Source of the DNA: Flavobacterium sp.
GTDB taxonomy: Bacteria; Bacteroidota; Bacteroidia; Flavobacteriales; Flavobacteriaceae
Length of the DNA: 36,414 bases
Assembly (NCBI GenBank): GCA_030591585.1
Contig: JAUVAS010000021.1
Location: forward strand, 1-36,414
Reading direction: 5' to 3'
In this document: positions 25,103 to 35,842 of the stretch, piece by piece
How positions within the stretch are numbered: the first letter of the stretch is position 1
How the letters are laid out: each line of letters starts with the position of its first letter
Position numbers and translations under genes: made by a program
The notes under the pieces: generated by a model
Databases searched by the model: none
Told to the model about the DNA's origin: nothing
Seen by the model: the letters and a program-made list of their open reading frames with translations, nothing else

Positions 25103-25654
25103 CTATTTATTTCCCCAGCTGTTTTTTTTTCTACTATTTTTATAGAGTTTAATTCCTAGCATTAAAAGCGTTGATATTCCAACAATACCTAAAACTCCAA
25201 AAATCCATCCAAGGGTGTTTTTTAAAACCACTAAAAAAACACACGCAAAGAGAATAATAGTAGCAACTTCATTCCATATCCTTAATCCAAAAGAAGAATA
25301 TTTCAAAATCCCTTTTTCCACTTGGTTATACATAATTTGACAGATTCCGTGATAAATAAACAAGCCCAAAACAAAAACTAATTTGATAATCATCCAGCCT
25401 TGTTCAAGCCAAAAAGGATTTAAAATTAAAAGCCAAATTGCAAAAAATGTAGCTAAAATTGCAGATGGCCATGTAATAATATACCAAAGCCTTTTTATCA
25501 TTAGCTGATATTGCTTTTGTAAAATCTCTTTAACTAATAAAGTTTCCTCTTCGGCTTCTTTAAAATAAATAAATAACCTAATAATATAAAACAACCCTGC
25601 AAACCACGTGGTGACAAAAATTATATGAAGTGATTTAATGTATAAGTATTCCAT
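25103..25654 (-). CDS. hemJ: Protoporphyrinogen oxidase HemJ (CopD-like family)
   Basis: The 183-residue four- to five-helix membrane protein belongs to the HemJ (UPF0093) family. HemJ oxidises protoporphyrinogen IX to protoporphyrin IX, the next-to-last heme step, in many bacteria that lack HemG and HemY. The conserved opening YIKSLHIIFVTTWFAGLFY places the key histidine at residue 10, and the ILQKQYQLMIKRLWYIITWPSAI block and the LVFVLGLFIYHGICQ block with its histidine follow. Two bases separate its start from the hemH stop, so it follows hemH in one operon, which supports the call. No other protoporphyrinogen oxidase is present in the window. Confidence 0.85.
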   Translation of the reverse strand: MEYLYIKSLHIIFVTTWFAGLFYIIRLFIYFKEAEEETLLVKEILQKQYQLMIKRLWYIITWPSAILATFFAIWLLILNPFWLEQGWMIIKLVFVLGLFIYHGICQIMYNQVEKGILKYSSFGLRIWNEVATIILFACVFLVVLKNTLGWIFGVLGIVGISTLLMLGIKLYKNSRKKNSWGNK

Positions 25655-25656
25655 AA

Positions 25657-26676
25657 TTAATTGCTGTTATTCCATTCATTAATCCAAGAAGATAAAACGT
25701 TCACCCATTCGTCATTATCATTTAAACAGGGTATCGTATTAAATTCTTCCCCTCCAGATTCAATAAAAGATTTTTTTGCTTCCATAGCAATTTCTTCCAA
25801 AGTTTCTAAACAATCTACTACAAACGATGGGGTTACCACACTTAATTTTTTGACTCCTTTATTCGGGAAACCTTTAATTACAACATCTGTAAAAGGCTGA
25901 ATCCACGGGTCTCTACCCAAACGCGACTGAAACGAAACACTATAGTCTTTTTCTTTTAACCCTAACCTTTCAACTACTAATTTTGTAGTTTCATAACATT
26001 GATGTCTATAGCAAAACTCATGTGCGGGTGAAGGAGTACTACAACAAGTGCCATCAATTTTACAATGTGACTTTGCAACATCCGTTAGTTGTAAATGTCG
26101 TTCAGGCAAGCCGTGATAAGAAAATAACAGATGATCTGGCTGGTCTTCTTCTAATTTTTTCTTGATACTATTACTTAATACCTCAATATAGTCGGGTTCC
26201 TTATAAAACGCCGGCACATCAGTAAGCTTGATATTAGGGAACTGTTTTTTGATAAGCTTATTAGCTAAAACTACAACTGTTTCAGTAGATGCCATTGCAA
26301 ATTGGGGATATAAAGGAATCATAAATATATTGGCTACCCCTTGATCTATTAATTCTTGTATTCCTGCTTTAATAGATGGATTCCCATACCGCATTCCCAT
26401 TGCTATAGGAATTGTAGTATTGTTTTGCACCTTTTTTGTTACTCTTTTTGTTATTTCTATAAGAGGAGATCCTTCTTCCCACCATATTTTTTTATATGCC
26501 GCAGCAGTTTTTTTTGGGCGGGTATTCAGTATTACTCCCTTTACAAGCAATACACGCATTAAATATGAGGTGTCAATTACCCTTTTATCCATCAAAAATT
26601 CATCAAGGTATTTTCGAACATCTTTTTTAGATGTACTATCTGGTGAACCTAAATTTACTAATAAGACTCCTTTCAT
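25657..26676 (-). CDS. hemH: Ferrochelatase HemH
   Basis: The 339-residue ferrochelatase inserts ferrous iron into protoporphyrin IX, the last step of protoheme synthesis. Diagnostic segments are the opening KGVLLVNLGSPDSTSKKDVR, PLYPQFAMAST, and the active-site histidine in LFSYHGLPERH (His188). A cluster of cysteines (residues 205, 211, 212, 222 and 227) is followed by SFQSRLGRDPWIQPFTD. The cysteine set resembles the iron-sulfur type ferrochelatases of some bacteria, but I cannot confirm a cluster. It leads the leftward hemH-hemJ pair and is divergent from hemA. The start at 26676 matches the family. Confidence 0.96.
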   Translation of the reverse strand: MKGVLLVNLGSPDSTSKKDVRKYLDEFLMDKRVIDTSYLMRVLLVKGVILNTRPKKTAAAYKKIWWEEGSPLIEITKRVTKKVQNNTTIPIAMGMRYGNPSIKAGIQELIDQGVANIFMIPLYPQFAMASTETVVVLANKLIKKQFPNIKLTDVPAFYKEPDYIEVLSNSIKKKLEEDQPDHLLFSYHGLPERHLQLTDVAKSHCKIDGTCCSTPSPAHEFCYRHQCYETTKLVVERLGLKEKDYSVSFQSRLGRDPWIQPFTDVVIKGFPNKGVKKLSVVTPSFVVDCLETLEEIAMEAKKSFIESGGEEFNTIPCLNDNDEWVNVLSSWINEWNNSN

Positions 26677-27018
26677 TTATAATTTGGATTTGGAAAATTG
26701 ATTTTGGAAAAAGATTCGTTGTTAAATTATTAAAACTTAAAAACCCTCTTTTTAAAAAGTATAATTATTGAGAATACTTTTATCGATGCTTTTTTTGTTG
26801 CATACAAAATTACAATAAAAATTATTGTTCTTTTTTTATAATACATGATATCTGTCATGTTTTATAAAGCCTTTTATAATAACGCTTTTATATAATATTT
26901 AAATTTATTATTAAAGAGGTTTCTAAATTACTTATAGCGTTAGTAATTGTGCTTTCAGCGATATTTTTCGAAAAAAGATAGTTGTAATTTAGCCGATACT
27001 TATTTAGTACTACTATAT
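26677..27018. promoter_or_regulatory. Divergent hemH/hemA control region
   Basis: No gene is seen in these 342 bases. A minus-strand TAATTTTG at 26805-26812 fits the -7 consensus for hemH. The dyad at 26843-26860 is a possible operator. The region is very AT-rich with T runs. The hemA frame stays open to 26947, but the hemA start is at 27019. Confidence 0.45.
26843..26860. promoter_or_regulatory. Inverted repeat ACATGA-N6-TCATGT, candidate operator
   Basis: The 6-bp arms are exact complements with a 6-base spacer, central in the hemH/hemA intergenic region. Size and position suit a dimeric regulator that controls both heme transcripts. No regulator gene is in the window. Confidence 0.4.
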
Positions 27019-28284
27019 ATGAATCAGAATGGAATGCCTGCAAAACTTTATAATGTAGGCTTGAATTATAAGAAAGCCAATGTAAAAGTAAGAGGAGCCT
27101 TTACTATTACAAAAAAGAATCAAAAATTACTATTAGAAGATGCTAAGAAAAACGGTATAAAAGGAATATTCGTAATCTCAACTTGTAATAGAACCGAAAT
27201 TACAGGATTTGCAAAACACCCTTTCGAATTAATTAACTATTTATTAAAGTACTCTAACGGAACTCTTGAAGAATTTATAAAAGTTTCGAATGTTTATAAA
27301 AACAAATCGGCTGTAAATCATCTATTTAATATTGGAACAGGACTAGACAGTCAAATTTTAGGTGATTATGAAATTGTAGGGCAACTAAAAAAATCTTTTA
27401 AACAAGCAAAAAAAGCAGGAACTACCAATGCTTTTCTAGAGCGATTAATGAATGTTATTCTTCAGGCTAGTAAAGATGTAAAAAACAATACTAAACTGAG
27501 TTCAGGAACTACTTCAGTAGCTTATGCCGCTGTTCAATATATTATTGAAAACGTTCTCCATTTTAATTCTAAAAAAATTCTCAATTTTGGATTAGGAGAT
27601 ATTGGCAAAAATACGTGTAAAAATATTTTAGAATATACATCAAACAATAACATAACTCTTATAAACAGAACATTTGAAAAGACTTTAGAGTTTAAAAAGT
27701 CTAATCCTACTATTTTAATTAAGGATTATTCAGCCTTAGAAGAAGAAATAAATAAAACAGATGTACTTGTTGTGTCAACAGGGTCAGATTTCCCAACTAT
27801 AAATCACACTCATTTAAAGAAGGGTCGCCCTATATTAATTCTTGATTTATCAATGCCTGAAAACGTAGATCCTTCTGTAAAAGATATCCCAGGAGTAACA
27901 TTGGTAAATGTTGATGAGCTTTCTAAAATTACTGATAAAACAATAGAGGTTAGAAAAAAAGAAATTCCTAAGGCTAAAAAAATCATTAATGAGTACAAAC
28001 TTGAATTTAATGAATGGATTGCTGTTCGTAAATATGTCCCAGCAGTAAACGCTTTAAAAGAATCTCTTCAAACTATTCAAAATGAAGTAATTGATTTTCA
28101 ATCTAAAAAGTTGAAGAATTTTAATTCAGAGCAAGCAGAAATAGTTACTTCGCGTGTTATTCAAAAAATAACAACTCAATTTATTAAACATTTAAAACAA
28201 GAAGACACGTCGGCAGATGTAAGTATAGATGTTATGAGCAAAATATTCAATCTAAACAAAACTGATTTTAATGGAAAAAATTAG
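27019..28284 (+). CDS. hemA: Glutamyl-tRNA reductase HemA
   Basis: The 421-residue HemA reduces glutamyl-tRNA to glutamate-1-semialdehyde, the committed step of C5-type tetrapyrrole synthesis. The start ATG at 27019 (MNQNGMPAKLYNVGLNYKKA) matches family N-termini; an upstream frame to 26947 adds 24 non-homologous residues. The catalytic cysteine is Cys56 in VISTCNRTEITGF. The NADPH domain shows ILNFGLGDIGKNTCKNI and the DLSMPENVDP segment. The C-terminal dimerisation helix is also present. Its last 14 bases overlap the start of hemC, so the two are translationally coupled. It heads the rightward heme operon. Confidence 0.96.
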   Translation: MNQNGMPAKLYNVGLNYKKANVKVRGAFTITKKNQKLLLEDAKKNGIKGIFVISTCNRTEITGFAKHPFELINYLLKYSNGTLEEFIKVSNVYKNKSAVNHLFNIGTGLDSQILGDYEIVGQLKKSFKQAKKAGTTNAFLERLMNVILQASKDVKNNTKLSSGTTSVAYAAVQYIIENVLHFNSKKILNFGLGDIGKNTCKNILEYTSNNNITLINRTFEKTLEFKKSNPTILIKDYSALEEEINKTDVLVVSTGSDFPTINHTHLKKGRPILILDLSMPENVDPSVKDIPGVTLVNVDELSKITDKTIEVRKKEIPKAKKIINEYKLEFNEWIAVRKYVPAVNALKESLQTIQNEVIDFQSKKLKNFNSEQAEIVTSRVIQKITTQFIKHLKQEDTSADVSIDVMSKIFNLNKTDFNGKN

Positions 28285-29860
28285 AATCGGAACAAGATCC
28301 AGTGAATTAGCACTCTACCAAGCTAATACTGTAGCAAGATTATTAAACGATTTAGGACATCAAAGCACCGTAATAAAAATTGATTCTTTAGGAGATCAAG
28401 ATTTAAAAACACCATTATACGAACTTGGTGTTACTGGTATTTTTACCAAAAGCTTAGATGTTGCTTTATTAAACAAAGACATTGATATCGCAGTACATTC
28501 TTTAAAAGATGTCCCCACAAAAATACCCAATGGAATTACCCAAGCAGCGGTATTAAAAAGAGGAAATTTTAATGATGTTCTAATTTTAAAGAAAGATGAG
28601 AATTTTTTCGAAAATGAAACTGCCACGATAGCAACAGGAAGTTTACGAAGAAAAGCACAATGGCTACATCGATATCCAAAACATACCATTACTGGTCTTC
28701 GAGGTAATGTAAACACCCGTTTACAAAAAGTAGAAGATAATGAATGGGATGGAGCTATTTTTGCAGTGGCAGGATTGGGAAGACTAAATTTACTCCCAAG
28801 TAAAGAAAAACATATTAAACTGGATTGGATGACCCCTGCTCCTGCACAAGGGGCTATTATGATTGCTTGTTTAGAAGAAAACGAAGTTGTTTTAGAAGCT
28901 TGCAAAGGACTAAATGATGAGGACACAGCAGCCTGTGTGGGTATAGAGCGTGAGTTTTTACGAGTATTAGAAGGAGGTTGTACTGCTCCAATAGGAGCTT
29001 TAGCTACCATTAGAGAAGAAGAAATTAAATTTAAAGGTGTTTTATTTAGTCCTGACGGTAAAAATAAACTAGAATTTACCAAAGTAACTACAAAAGACGA
29101 AATAGGAGATTTAGGAGCGTTCGCAGCTAATTATATATTAAACCGAGGTGGAAAAAAACTCATGCGAAACAATATTTCTATTGAGAAAAAAATCCAAGTC
29201 TATTCTACAAAATACCTTTCAAAAGATCAAACTTTGAAGCTGTCTTCAGGAATAGGGGCTTCAATGAATGACTTTATTTCTATTAAGTACAATAGAGTAA
29301 AACCAACTATTGTGAAAAATCCTATTAAAAATGTGATTTTTACAAGCCAAAATGCGGTGGAATCCTTACTGTATAGTTTCGCTGCTTCAGAATTAGATTT
29401 CACTAATATCTTTTGTGTTGGTAGAAGAACCAAGCGATTAATAGAAAAGAAAATTGGAAAAGTTACACATATAGAAAGCTCTGCTGAAAAATTAGCAAAT
29501 TATTTAAGTGCCAATTTGAAAAACGAAAGTTATACTTTTTTCTGCGGAAACAAAAGAAGAGATGACTTACCTGAAATATTATCTAAACAAAACATTGAAG
29601 TAAACGAGGTAGAATGTTACAGCACATTATTGTCTTCAAAAAAAATTGAAGATAAATTTAACGGTATTCTTTTCTACAGTCCAACAGGTATCGAAAGCTA
29701 TTTAATAAAAAATACAAGAAAGAGTCTCGTTGCTTTTTGTATCGGAGAAACAACAGCTAATGAAGCTCGAAAACACTTTGAAAATGTAATTGTCGCAGAG
29801 GTTTCTACCGTAAATAGCGTTATAGAATCTGTAAATAATTATTATCAAAACAGCAAATAA
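28271..29860 (+). CDS. hemC: Bifunctional HemC-HemD: hydroxymethylbilane synthase fused to uroporphyrinogen-III synthase
   Basis: The 529-residue protein joins two consecutive enzymes. Residues 1-about 300 are HemC, polymerising four porphobilinogens: [15 protein letters not shown], the catalytic Asp80 in [27 protein letters not shown], and the dipyrromethane-cofactor Cys237 in [10 protein letters not shown]. From about residue 305 the sequence becomes HemD, which closes and inverts the ring: [37 protein letters not shown] and [16 protein letters not shown]. No stop or frameshift lies between them. A plain HemC is about 300 residues. The gene overlaps hemA by 14 bases, and hemB starts eight bases after its stop region. 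Confidence 0.95.
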   Translation: MEKIRIGTRSSELALYQANTVARLLNDLGHQSTVIKIDSLGDQDLKTPLYELGVTGIFTKSLDVALLNKDIDIAVHSLKDVPTKIPNGITQAAVLKRGNFNDVLILKKDENFFENETATIATGSLRRKAQWLHRYPKHTITGLRGNVNTRLQKVEDNEWDGAIFAVAGLGRLNLLPSKEKHIKLDWMTPAPAQGAIMIACLEENEVVLEACKGLNDEDTAACVGIEREFLRVLEGGCTAPIGALATIREEEIKFKGVLFSPDGKNKLEFTKVTTKDEIGDLGAFAANYILNRGGKKLMRNNISIEKKIQVYSTKYLSKDQTLKLSSGIGASMNDFISIKYNRVKPTIVKNPIKNVIFTSQNAVESLLYSFAASELDFTNIFCVGRRTKRLIEKKIGKVTHIESSAEKLANYLSANLKNESYTFFCGNKRRDDLPEILSKQNIEVNEVECYSTLLSSKKIEDKFNGILFYSPTGIESYLIKNTRKSLVAFCIGETTANEARKHFENVIVAEVSTVNSVIESVNNYYQNSK

Positions 29861-29867
29861 TAAGATT

Positions 29868-30833
29868 ATGAATAGAACAAGACGTCTTCGTAAAACAGAA
29901 AACATTCGTCGTCTAGTTAGAGAAAATAAACTAACTGTAGATGATTTAATCTATCCTTTATTTATTGAAGAAGGAAAAAATATTGAATCAGAAATAGAAT
30001 CAATGCCTGGTATTAAACGCTATTCATTAGACACCATTTCAAAAGAATTGGATGAAGTTGTATCCTTAAATATTCCAGCAGTGTTACTTTTCGGGATACC
30101 TTCAAAAAAAGATGATGAAGGAACTGAAACATGGAATGATAACGGTATTGTACAACAAGCCATTCGTTTTATAAAAAAGAAGTATCCTAATTTATATGTA
30201 ATTACCGATGTCTGTTTTTGTGAGTATACAAGTCACGGGCATTGTGGTATTATTCATAATAACGATCTAGAAAACGATGCAACATTAGTGAACCTTGCCA
30301 AACAAACCATTTCACATGCAAAAGCTGGCGCCGATATGGTTGCTCCATCCGGTATGTTAGACGGTGCTGTTTTAGCGATGAGAGAAGCTTTAGATAATAC
30401 AGGATTTTACGATTTGCCTATTATGGGGTATTCAGTAAAATATTCTTCCGCATATTATGGCCCTTTCCGTGATGCTGTAGATTCTTCCCCTTCATTTGGA
30501 GACAGAAGAACCTATCAAATGGATCCTTCTAATAGAGATGAGGCTATGCGAGAAGCTAATTTTGATGATTTAGAAGGCGCTGATATATTGATGGTAAAAC
30601 CTGCCCTCTCCTATTTAGATATTATCAGAGATTTAAAAAACAACTTTGATCGTCCCATCGCTTGTTATAATGTAAGTGGTGAATATGCTATGATTAAAGC
30701 CGCTGCCGAAAAAGGCTGGATCGATGAAGAACGTGTCATGATGGAAAGTTTACTCTCTATGAAAAGAGCAGGTGCCGATATTATTATCACTTATTTTGCG
30801 AAAGAAGTTGCTAAAGTATTGTTGAAGCGTTAA
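29868..30833 (+). CDS. hemB: Porphobilinogen synthase (delta-aminolevulinate dehydratase) HemB
   Basis: The 321-residue enzyme condenses two 5-aminolevulinates to porphobilinogen. Zinc-type active-site cysteines are present in [15 protein letters not shown] (Cys116, Cys118, Cys126). The Schiff-base lysines fall at Lys191 ([16 protein letters not shown]) and Lys244 ([13 protein letters not shown]), and the family signature GADILMVKP is intact. The start follows the HemC-HemD stop by seven bases, so it is part of the operon. The C-terminal [17 protein letters not shown] is typical. Confidence 0.97.
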   Translation: MNRTRRLRKTENIRRLVRENKLTVDDLIYPLFIEEGKNIESEIESMPGIKRYSLDTISKELDEVVSLNIPAVLLFGIPSKKDDEGTETWNDNGIVQQAIRFIKKKYPNLYVITDVCFCEYTSHGHCGIIHNNDLENDATLVNLAKQTISHAKAGADMVAPSGMLDGAVLAMREALDNTGFYDLPIMGYSVKYSSAYYGPFRDAVDSSPSFGDRRTYQMDPSNRDEAMREANFDDLEGADILMVKPALSYLDIIRDLKNNFDRPIACYNVSGEYAMIKAAAEKGWIDEERVMMESLLSMKRAGADIIITYFAKEVAKVLLKR

Positions 30834-30880
30834 AAACTTAACGGTTATACGGTTCAATAACTACACATTAAACATAATAT

Positions 30881-32179
30881 ATGAAATTCGAAAATTCAGA
30901 AAAACTATATAAAAAAGGGCAAAAGCATCTTGTTGGAGCTGTAAATTCACCTGTCCGAGCGTTTTCTTCAGTTGGAGGAACCCCATTATTCATCAAAAAA
31001 GCCAAAGGGAGCAAAATTATCGATGTTGACAATAACGAATACATCGATTTTGTATTATCCTATGGCCCTATGATCTTGGGTCACCGAAATAAAATTGTAG
31101 AAAACGAAGTAAAAAAAGCCTTAAAAAAAGGAACCACTTTTGGCGCAACTACCAAGGGGGAGCTAAAATTGGCTCAAATGGTCTGCGATGCTTTTCCGGG
31201 GATGGATAAGGTTCGGTTTGTAAATTCTGGCACCGAAGCCGTGTTAAGTGCCATTCGTTTAGCAAGAGCATTTACTGGTCATGATAAGATTATAAAATTT
31301 GCCGGATGTTACCACGGACACTCAGATGCCTTATTAGTGGCTGCAGGATCAGGATTGGCTACCTTGAGTATTCCTGGAAGTAAAGGAGTACCTAATGATG
31401 CCGTAAAAAACACCTTGATTGCAGAATATAATAATATTGAAAGTGTAAAAGTTCATTTGGATAAACACCAAGATATCGCTGCGGTATTTATCGAGCCTAT
31501 TGCTGGAAATATGGGGGTTGTTTTACCAACTCAAGAATTTATAAAAGAATTAAGATCCATTACTAAAGAAAAGGGAATATTACTAGTGATCGATGAAGTA
31601 ATGACTGGTTTTAGATCTAAATATGGTGGGGCTCAAGAATTGTTGGGTATTGAAGCAGATATTACCTGTTTAGGTAAAGTTGTTGGCGGTGGTTTTCCAG
31701 TAGGTGCTTACGGAGCCAGAAATGAAATTATGGAAATGGTATCTCCTCTTGGAGACATGTACCAAGCAGGAACCTTATCGGGTAATCCTATTGCCATGGC
31801 TTGTGGAATAGCTACATTGAAAGAATTGGATTTTCAGAATCCCTATAAAAAATTCGAAAAAATTGCCAAACAACTCGAGAAAACACTATTGGATGCTGCT
31901 GAAAAAAACGGAATCGATCTACAAGTAAATCGTTTTGGATCTATGATCAATCCCTTTTTTACCAAAGAAAAGGTTATAGATTTTAAAACCGCCCAAACCA
32001 GCAATACCGAATTGTTCAAAACATTTTTCTGGGCGATGATTGAAAACGGGATTTTCCTCCCTCCTTCTCAATTTGAAGCTTGGTTTTTATGTACTGAACT
32101 TTCAAAAAAAGATTTAATAAAAGTAGAAAAAGCAATTTATAAAGCTATGGAAGCTGTTGCTGATACCCCTAAGAATTAA
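30881..32179 (+). CDS. hemL: Glutamate-1-semialdehyde 2,1-aminomutase HemL
   Basis: The 432-residue PLP-dependent aminomutase converts glutamate-1-semialdehyde to 5-aminolevulinate. The opening [20 protein letters not shown], the [18 protein letters not shown] phosphate-binding region, the DEVMTGFR block (Asp238) and the PLP lysine Lys266 in [16 protein letters not shown] are all present. The [15 protein letters not shown] loop and [13 protein letters not shown] are family-typical. It completes, with hemA, the conversion of glutamyl-tRNA to 5-aminolevulinate within one operon. There are 47 bases after hemB, the widest gap in the operon. Confidence 0.97.
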   Translation: MKFENSEKLYKKGQKHLVGAVNSPVRAFSSVGGTPLFIKKAKGSKIIDVDNNEYIDFVLSYGPMILGHRNKIVENEVKKALKKGTTFGATTKGELKLAQMVCDAFPGMDKVRFVNSGTEAVLSAIRLARAFTGHDKIIKFAGCYHGHSDALLVAAGSGLATLSIPGSKGVPNDAVKNTLIAEYNNIESVKVHLDKHQDIAAVFIEPIAGNMGVVLPTQEFIKELRSITKEKGILLVIDEVMTGFRSKYGGAQELLGIEADITCLGKVVGGGFPVGAYGARNEIMEMVSPLGDMYQAGTLSGNPIAMACGIATLKELDFQNPYKKFEKIAKQLEKTLLDAAEKNGIDLQVNRFGSMINPFFTKEKVIDFKTAQTSNTELFKTFFWAMIENGIFLPPSQFEAWFLCTELSKKDLIKVEKAIYKAMEAVADTPKN

Positions 32180-32181
32180 CT

Positions 32182-33210
32182 ATGTCAACAATAAAAAACG
32201 ATTTATTTTTAAGAGCATTAAAAGGAGAAACTGTAGAACGCCCTCCAGTTTGGATGATGCGTCAAGCGGGACGTTTTTTACCTGAGTTTAGAGAAATACG
32301 AGATAAGTATGACTTCTTTACTCGATGTAGAACTCCAGAATTAGCTGCAGAAATTACGGTACAACCAATTCGTAGATTTGGGATGGATGCTGCTATACTG
32401 TTTTCAGATATATTGGTAGTCCCTCAAGCGATGAATATTCCTTTCGAAATGAAAGAAGGTCTTGGACCTTGGCTACCAAAGCCTATACGTTCTCAAAAAG
32501 ATGTAGATGCTGTTATTGTTCCTAATATAAATGATTCTTTAGGCTATGTCATGGAAGCTATCAAAGCTACCAAAGAATTATTGGATAATGAAATCCCATT
32601 AATCGGTTTTGCGGGATCTCCTTGGACTGTTTTTTGTTATTGCATCCAAGGACAAGGTTCAAAAACATTCGACAAAGCAAAAGAGTTTTGTTTCACACAG
32701 CCTATTGCTGCTCATATTTTATTGCAAAAAATTACAGATACTACTATTCTCTATTTGAAAGAAAAAGTTAAAGCAGGTGTCGATACGGTTCAAATTTTTG
32801 ACTCTTGGGGAGGAATGCTTTCTCCTGTTGACTATCAGGAGTTTTCTTGGAGATATATCAATCAAATTATTGAAGCCCTTAAAGACAATGCGCCTGTAAT
32901 TGCATTTGGAAAAGGGTGTTGGTTTGCTTTAGAAGAAATGGCTAATTCTAATGCTTCGGCGTTAGGAGTAGACTGGACAATTTCACCACAAGTAGCTAGA
33001 AAACTTACAGGAAATAATATAACCTTACAAGGTAATTTTGACCCTGTTCGCTTACTTTCTCCTCCTTCAGAGATTAAAAAATTAGTCACAAAAATGATTA
33101 ATGACTTCGGAAAAGATAAGTATATCGTTAATTTAGGTCACGGGATATTGCCTCACATTCCCTTAGATAATGTAAAAGCATTTATCGATACTGTAAAAGA
33201 ATATGAATAA
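32182..33210 (+). CDS. hemE: Uroporphyrinogen decarboxylase HemE
   Basis: The 342-residue enzyme removes four carboxyl groups from uroporphyrinogen III to give coproporphyrinogen III. The signature [20 protein letters not shown] (residues 21-40) is present, and the second signature is [19 protein letters not shown]. An aspartate in the [13 protein letters not shown] segment is in its usual place. The start is two bases beyond the hemL stop, and the stop overlaps the start of hemN by eight bases. Confidence 0.97.
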   Translation: MSTIKNDLFLRALKGETVERPPVWMMRQAGRFLPEFREIRDKYDFFTRCRTPELAAEITVQPIRRFGMDAAILFSDILVVPQAMNIPFEMKEGLGPWLPKPIRSQKDVDAVIVPNINDSLGYVMEAIKATKELLDNEIPLIGFAGSPWTVFCYCIQGQGSKTFDKAKEFCFTQPIAAHILLQKITDTTILYLKEKVKAGVDTVQIFDSWGGMLSPVDYQEFSWRYINQIIEALKDNAPVIAFGKGCWFALEEMANSNASALGVDWTISPQVARKLTGNNITLQGNFDPVRLLSPPSEIKKLVTKMINDFGKDKYIVNLGHGILPHIPLDNVKAFIDTVKEYE

Positions 33211-34561
33211 TCTTATACAAAAATATAATATCCCTGGCCCAAGATACACTAGCTATCCTACAGTTCCTTTTTGGGATGAAAAAGGCATTGAGCTAGACGA
33301 TTGGGAAAAAACTGTGCTCAAGTCATTCAATGAGAGTAATGACTCTGAAGGAATAAGTATTTACATACATTTACCTTTTTGTGAAAGTTTGTGTACTTTT
33401 TGTGCTTGTCATAAAAAAATAACAAAGCGACATTCTGTAGAAGAACCTTATATCGAAACTCTTTTAAAAGAATGGGATTTATATTGCGATATGTTAGGCG
33501 AGGTGCCAAAAATTAGAGAAATCCATTTAGGAGGAGGTACTCCAACATTTTTTTCTTCAGCAAATCTAAAAAAACTAATCAACGGTATTTTTAAAAGAGC
33601 TGTTAAGTTTGAGAAGTTTGAATTAAGTTATGAAGGGCATCCAAATTTTTCTTCAGAAGAACAGCTTCAAACTCTTTTTGATTTAGGTTCTAGAAGAAAC
33701 AGTTTTGGCATACAAGATTATGACCCTGTTGTACAAAAAGCGATTCATAGAATTCAAAGTTTTGAACAGGTAAAAAAAGTAAACGATTTATCCCGGAAAA
33801 TTGGATACGAATCTATAAGTCATGACTTGATTTTTGGGCTTCCTTTTCAAAACACAGATAGTATTAGAGATACTATTAAAAAAACTATTGAGCTTAAGCC
33901 TGACAGAATAGCTTATTATAGTTATGCTCACGTTCCTTGGATTAAAGGTGTTGGACAGCGTGGTTTTGCTGAAAAGGATTTGCCAAAAGACCATGAAAAG
34001 CGGCAATTATACGAACTCGGTAAAAAAATGTTTTTTGATAATGGCTATGTTGAAATAGGCATGGATCATTTTGCTTTAAAATCAGACTCTCTTCATAAAG
34101 CAATGAAATCTAAAAAGTTACATCGTAACTTTATGGGGTATACTGCGGGTAAAACCAAATTAATGATTGGTTTAGGCATGTCTTCAATTAGTGATTCTTG
34201 GTATGGTTTTGCTCAAAATGAAAAGAATATAGACGTATATACAAAAAAGGTGAACCAAGGAATCATACCAATTTTTAGAGGACATTTATTAACTAAAACC
34301 GATTTAATTATACGGAAACACATCCTAAATTTAATGTGTAATTTAGAAACGGAATGGAATAATGATCTTCCCGAAAAAGTGAAATCTGAAATTATTAATC
34401 GTTTAGAAGAAATTATTTCTGATGGATTGGTTAAGATTAAAGAATCAAAAATAATTGTAAAAGAAGAAGGTAGGGTGTTTGTTCGTAATATTTGTATGGC
34501 TTTCGACCTTAAGCTGCTTAATAAAAAACCAGAAACCAAACTTTTTTCAATGACTATTTAA
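33203..34561 (+). CDS. hemN: Oxygen-independent coproporphyrinogen III oxidase HemN
   Basis: The 452-residue radical SAM enzyme oxidatively decarboxylates coproporphyrinogen III without oxygen. The motif [10 protein letters not shown] (Cys60, Cys64, Cys67, Cys69) is the CxxxCxxCxC form that separates true HemN from HemW, which the window also encodes at 2946-4196. Other family blocks are [13 protein letters not shown] at the N-terminus, [11 protein letters not shown], and [12 protein letters not shown]. No oxygen-dependent HemF is present in this cluster, suggesting heme can be made when oxygen is low. It overlaps hemE by eight bases and ends the operon. Confidence 0.96.
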   Translation: MNNLIQKYNIPGPRYTSYPTVPFWDEKGIELDDWEKTVLKSFNESNDSEGISIYIHLPFCESLCTFCACHKKITKRHSVEEPYIETLLKEWDLYCDMLGEVPKIREIHLGGGTPTFFSSANLKKLINGIFKRAVKFEKFELSYEGHPNFSSEEQLQTLFDLGSRRNSFGIQDYDPVVQKAIHRIQSFEQVKKVNDLSRKIGYESISHDLIFGLPFQNTDSIRDTIKKTIELKPDRIAYYSYAHVPWIKGVGQRGFAEKDLPKDHEKRQLYELGKKMFFDNGYVEIGMDHFALKSDSLHKAMKSKKLHRNFMGYTAGKTKLMIGLGMSSISDSWYGFAQNEKNIDVYTKKVNQGIIPIFRGHLLTKTDLIIRKHILNLMCNLETEWNNDLPEKVKSEIINRLEEIISDGLVKIKESKIIVKEEGRVFVRNICMAFDLKLLNKKPETKLFSMTI

Positions 34562-34645
34562 TCCTAACTTTTGGGTTAATAATGTAATTACATCTGTTTT
34601 TGAATTCTAGCTTCTTTTAGTCCTAAAGGGTGGGTTTTTATTTTA

Positions 34646-35143
34646 TTATTCTTTTAATAAAAAACTAAGTCCCATTCTTTTAATCATTTTCTTTGCCATC
34701 GACCAAAAAAAGAAAAATTGACCAAACAACCATCCAATTATTACAAGAAGTATGTAGTAAAAAATGATGCTAAAAAAAATGAAGATCACCCAATAAAGGA
34801 ATGGACTGAGGTTTTCTTTAGTAACTCCCATTAATTTTAAAATGGGTCTTCCAATATAGATACTAGAGGTTCCTGTAAATGAAAACACTAAGAAAACACG
34901 AATTAATTCCCATCTAAAAGTTAGATTCCATTTTTTTTCTAATTTCTTAAATAGAAATAAAATAAGTTTTAATAAAATAAATGAAAGTACTAGAGTTATT
35001 AAAACAGAAACAAAAAGAGGTGGTTCTTTAATAAAGACAAATGATAATTTATACGCTGAATAAATTAAACCAACAATCCCTAATAAAGGAAATATTAACT
35101 GCCAATTATATTGAATTTCCCAACGCTCTTTAAATTTTTTCAT
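34646..35143 (-). CDS. DUF6787-like membrane protein
   Basis: The 165-residue protein has a hydrophilic, aromatic N-terminus (KFKERWEIQYNWQLIFPLLG), two helices (about 17-35 and 42-66), a second copy of the same RWEL-type element (KKWNLTFRWELIRVFLVFS), two further helices, and ends in GQFFFFWSMAKKMIKRMG. The repeated W-x-L-T-x-x-W-(Q/E)-L element and the FFFW...KRMG end fit the flavobacterial DUF6787 group as I recall it. The function is not known. It is convergent with hemN. CAAATATA (minus TATATTTG) at 35406-35413 could be its distant promoter. Confidence 0.6.
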   Translation of the reverse strand: MKKFKERWEIQYNWQLIFPLLGIVGLIYSAYKLSFVFIKEPPLFVSVLITLVLSFILLKLILFLFKKLEKKWNLTFRWELIRVFLVFSFTGTSSIYIGRPILKLMGVTKENLSPFLYWVIFIFFSIIFYYILLVIIGWLFGQFFFFWSMAKKMIKRMGLSFLLKE

Positions 35144-35470
35144 AATAATTTGTATTGGTAATCTTTTTCAAAATATTCATAACGTAAATAACTTGCTGCA
35201 AACCCATAATGAGCCATTGGGCGTATCAAATTCTCTCTTAGAGTCTATTTTTAGAACGTTTCCCGTTACAAGCTATTATTAAACTCAAGAATATAGGTTC
35301 AATTATATTAATCTCATACTCTAATAAAACATTAGTAGTATAAAGACGCAACTTTATAAGACATTCAATGCTTTAAATCTGGTGTCGCAATCACTATTTA
35401 TTGGGCAAATATAAATCATTATCTAATAATAGAGTGGTATTGTAAAACTAAATTAATATTCTGTGCCAAC
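35144..35470. other. 327-base gap without a gene
   Basis: No coding frame or RNA structure is evident. The one notable site is the perfect minus-strand -7 box TATATTTG at 35406-35413, some 260 bases ahead of the DUF6787-like gene. Confidence 0.35.
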
Positions 35471-35842
35471 CTATTTTAAGATGACACTGGGAGTACTAGC
35501 CCCTTTTTTTCCAAATCGAACAATTTGAATAAATCTAATGATAAAAGTTATTTTAAGAGTTATTCCAAAAACTATCAAATAAATTGGCTTTATCAGAGCA
35601 TGATCAATGCCTCGAAGATACAAACCTATAAGAAATAGTATTAATCCTACAACTAAAAAGAAAAGTTCTTTTCCAGGTTTATATTCACCACTTTTAACTT
35701 TTCCAAGAATGTAGATAGCTTTAAGTGTAACACCAGTTAAAATTAAAGCCAACCCAAGTGAATCCATTTGGGTTGTTTTTTTTAGTATAATACCTACGAT
35801 CAATAAAATGATTCCAATAAATAATAATACTTTTGATTTCAT
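35471..35842 (-). CDS. Small four-helix membrane protein
   Basis: The 123-residue protein from the ATG at 35842 (the frame extends seven codons further to 35863, but MKSKVLLFIGIILL is the better start) has four transmembrane segments: 5-20, 28-45, 57-75 and 83-100. A short loop, GKVKSGEYKPGKELF, lies between the second and third. The GEYKPGKELF loop resembles proteins annotated near GldL in flavobacteria (recollection); it is shorter than GldL and lacks the cytosolic C-terminal region of that gliding/T9SS motor part. I would not assign a role. It is monocistronic in this window. Confidence 0.65.
   Translation of the reverse strand: MKSKVLLFIGIILLIVGIILKKTTQMDSLGLALILTGVTLKAIYILGKVKSGEYKPGKELFFLVVGLILFLIGLYLRGIDHALIKPIYLIVFGITLKITFIIRFIQIVRFGKKGASTPSVILK

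Noticed and set aside
28396-29082. 228-codon minus-strand ORF
   Set aside because: It is a shadow of the HemC part of the hemC-hemD gene, whose motifs are intact.
25103-34561. Heme cluster as a mobile island
   Set aside because: The genes are core, tightly overlapping and have ordinary base composition for the window; no mobility gene is seen. The tail copy beside it is noted as a puzzle, not as proof of transfer.
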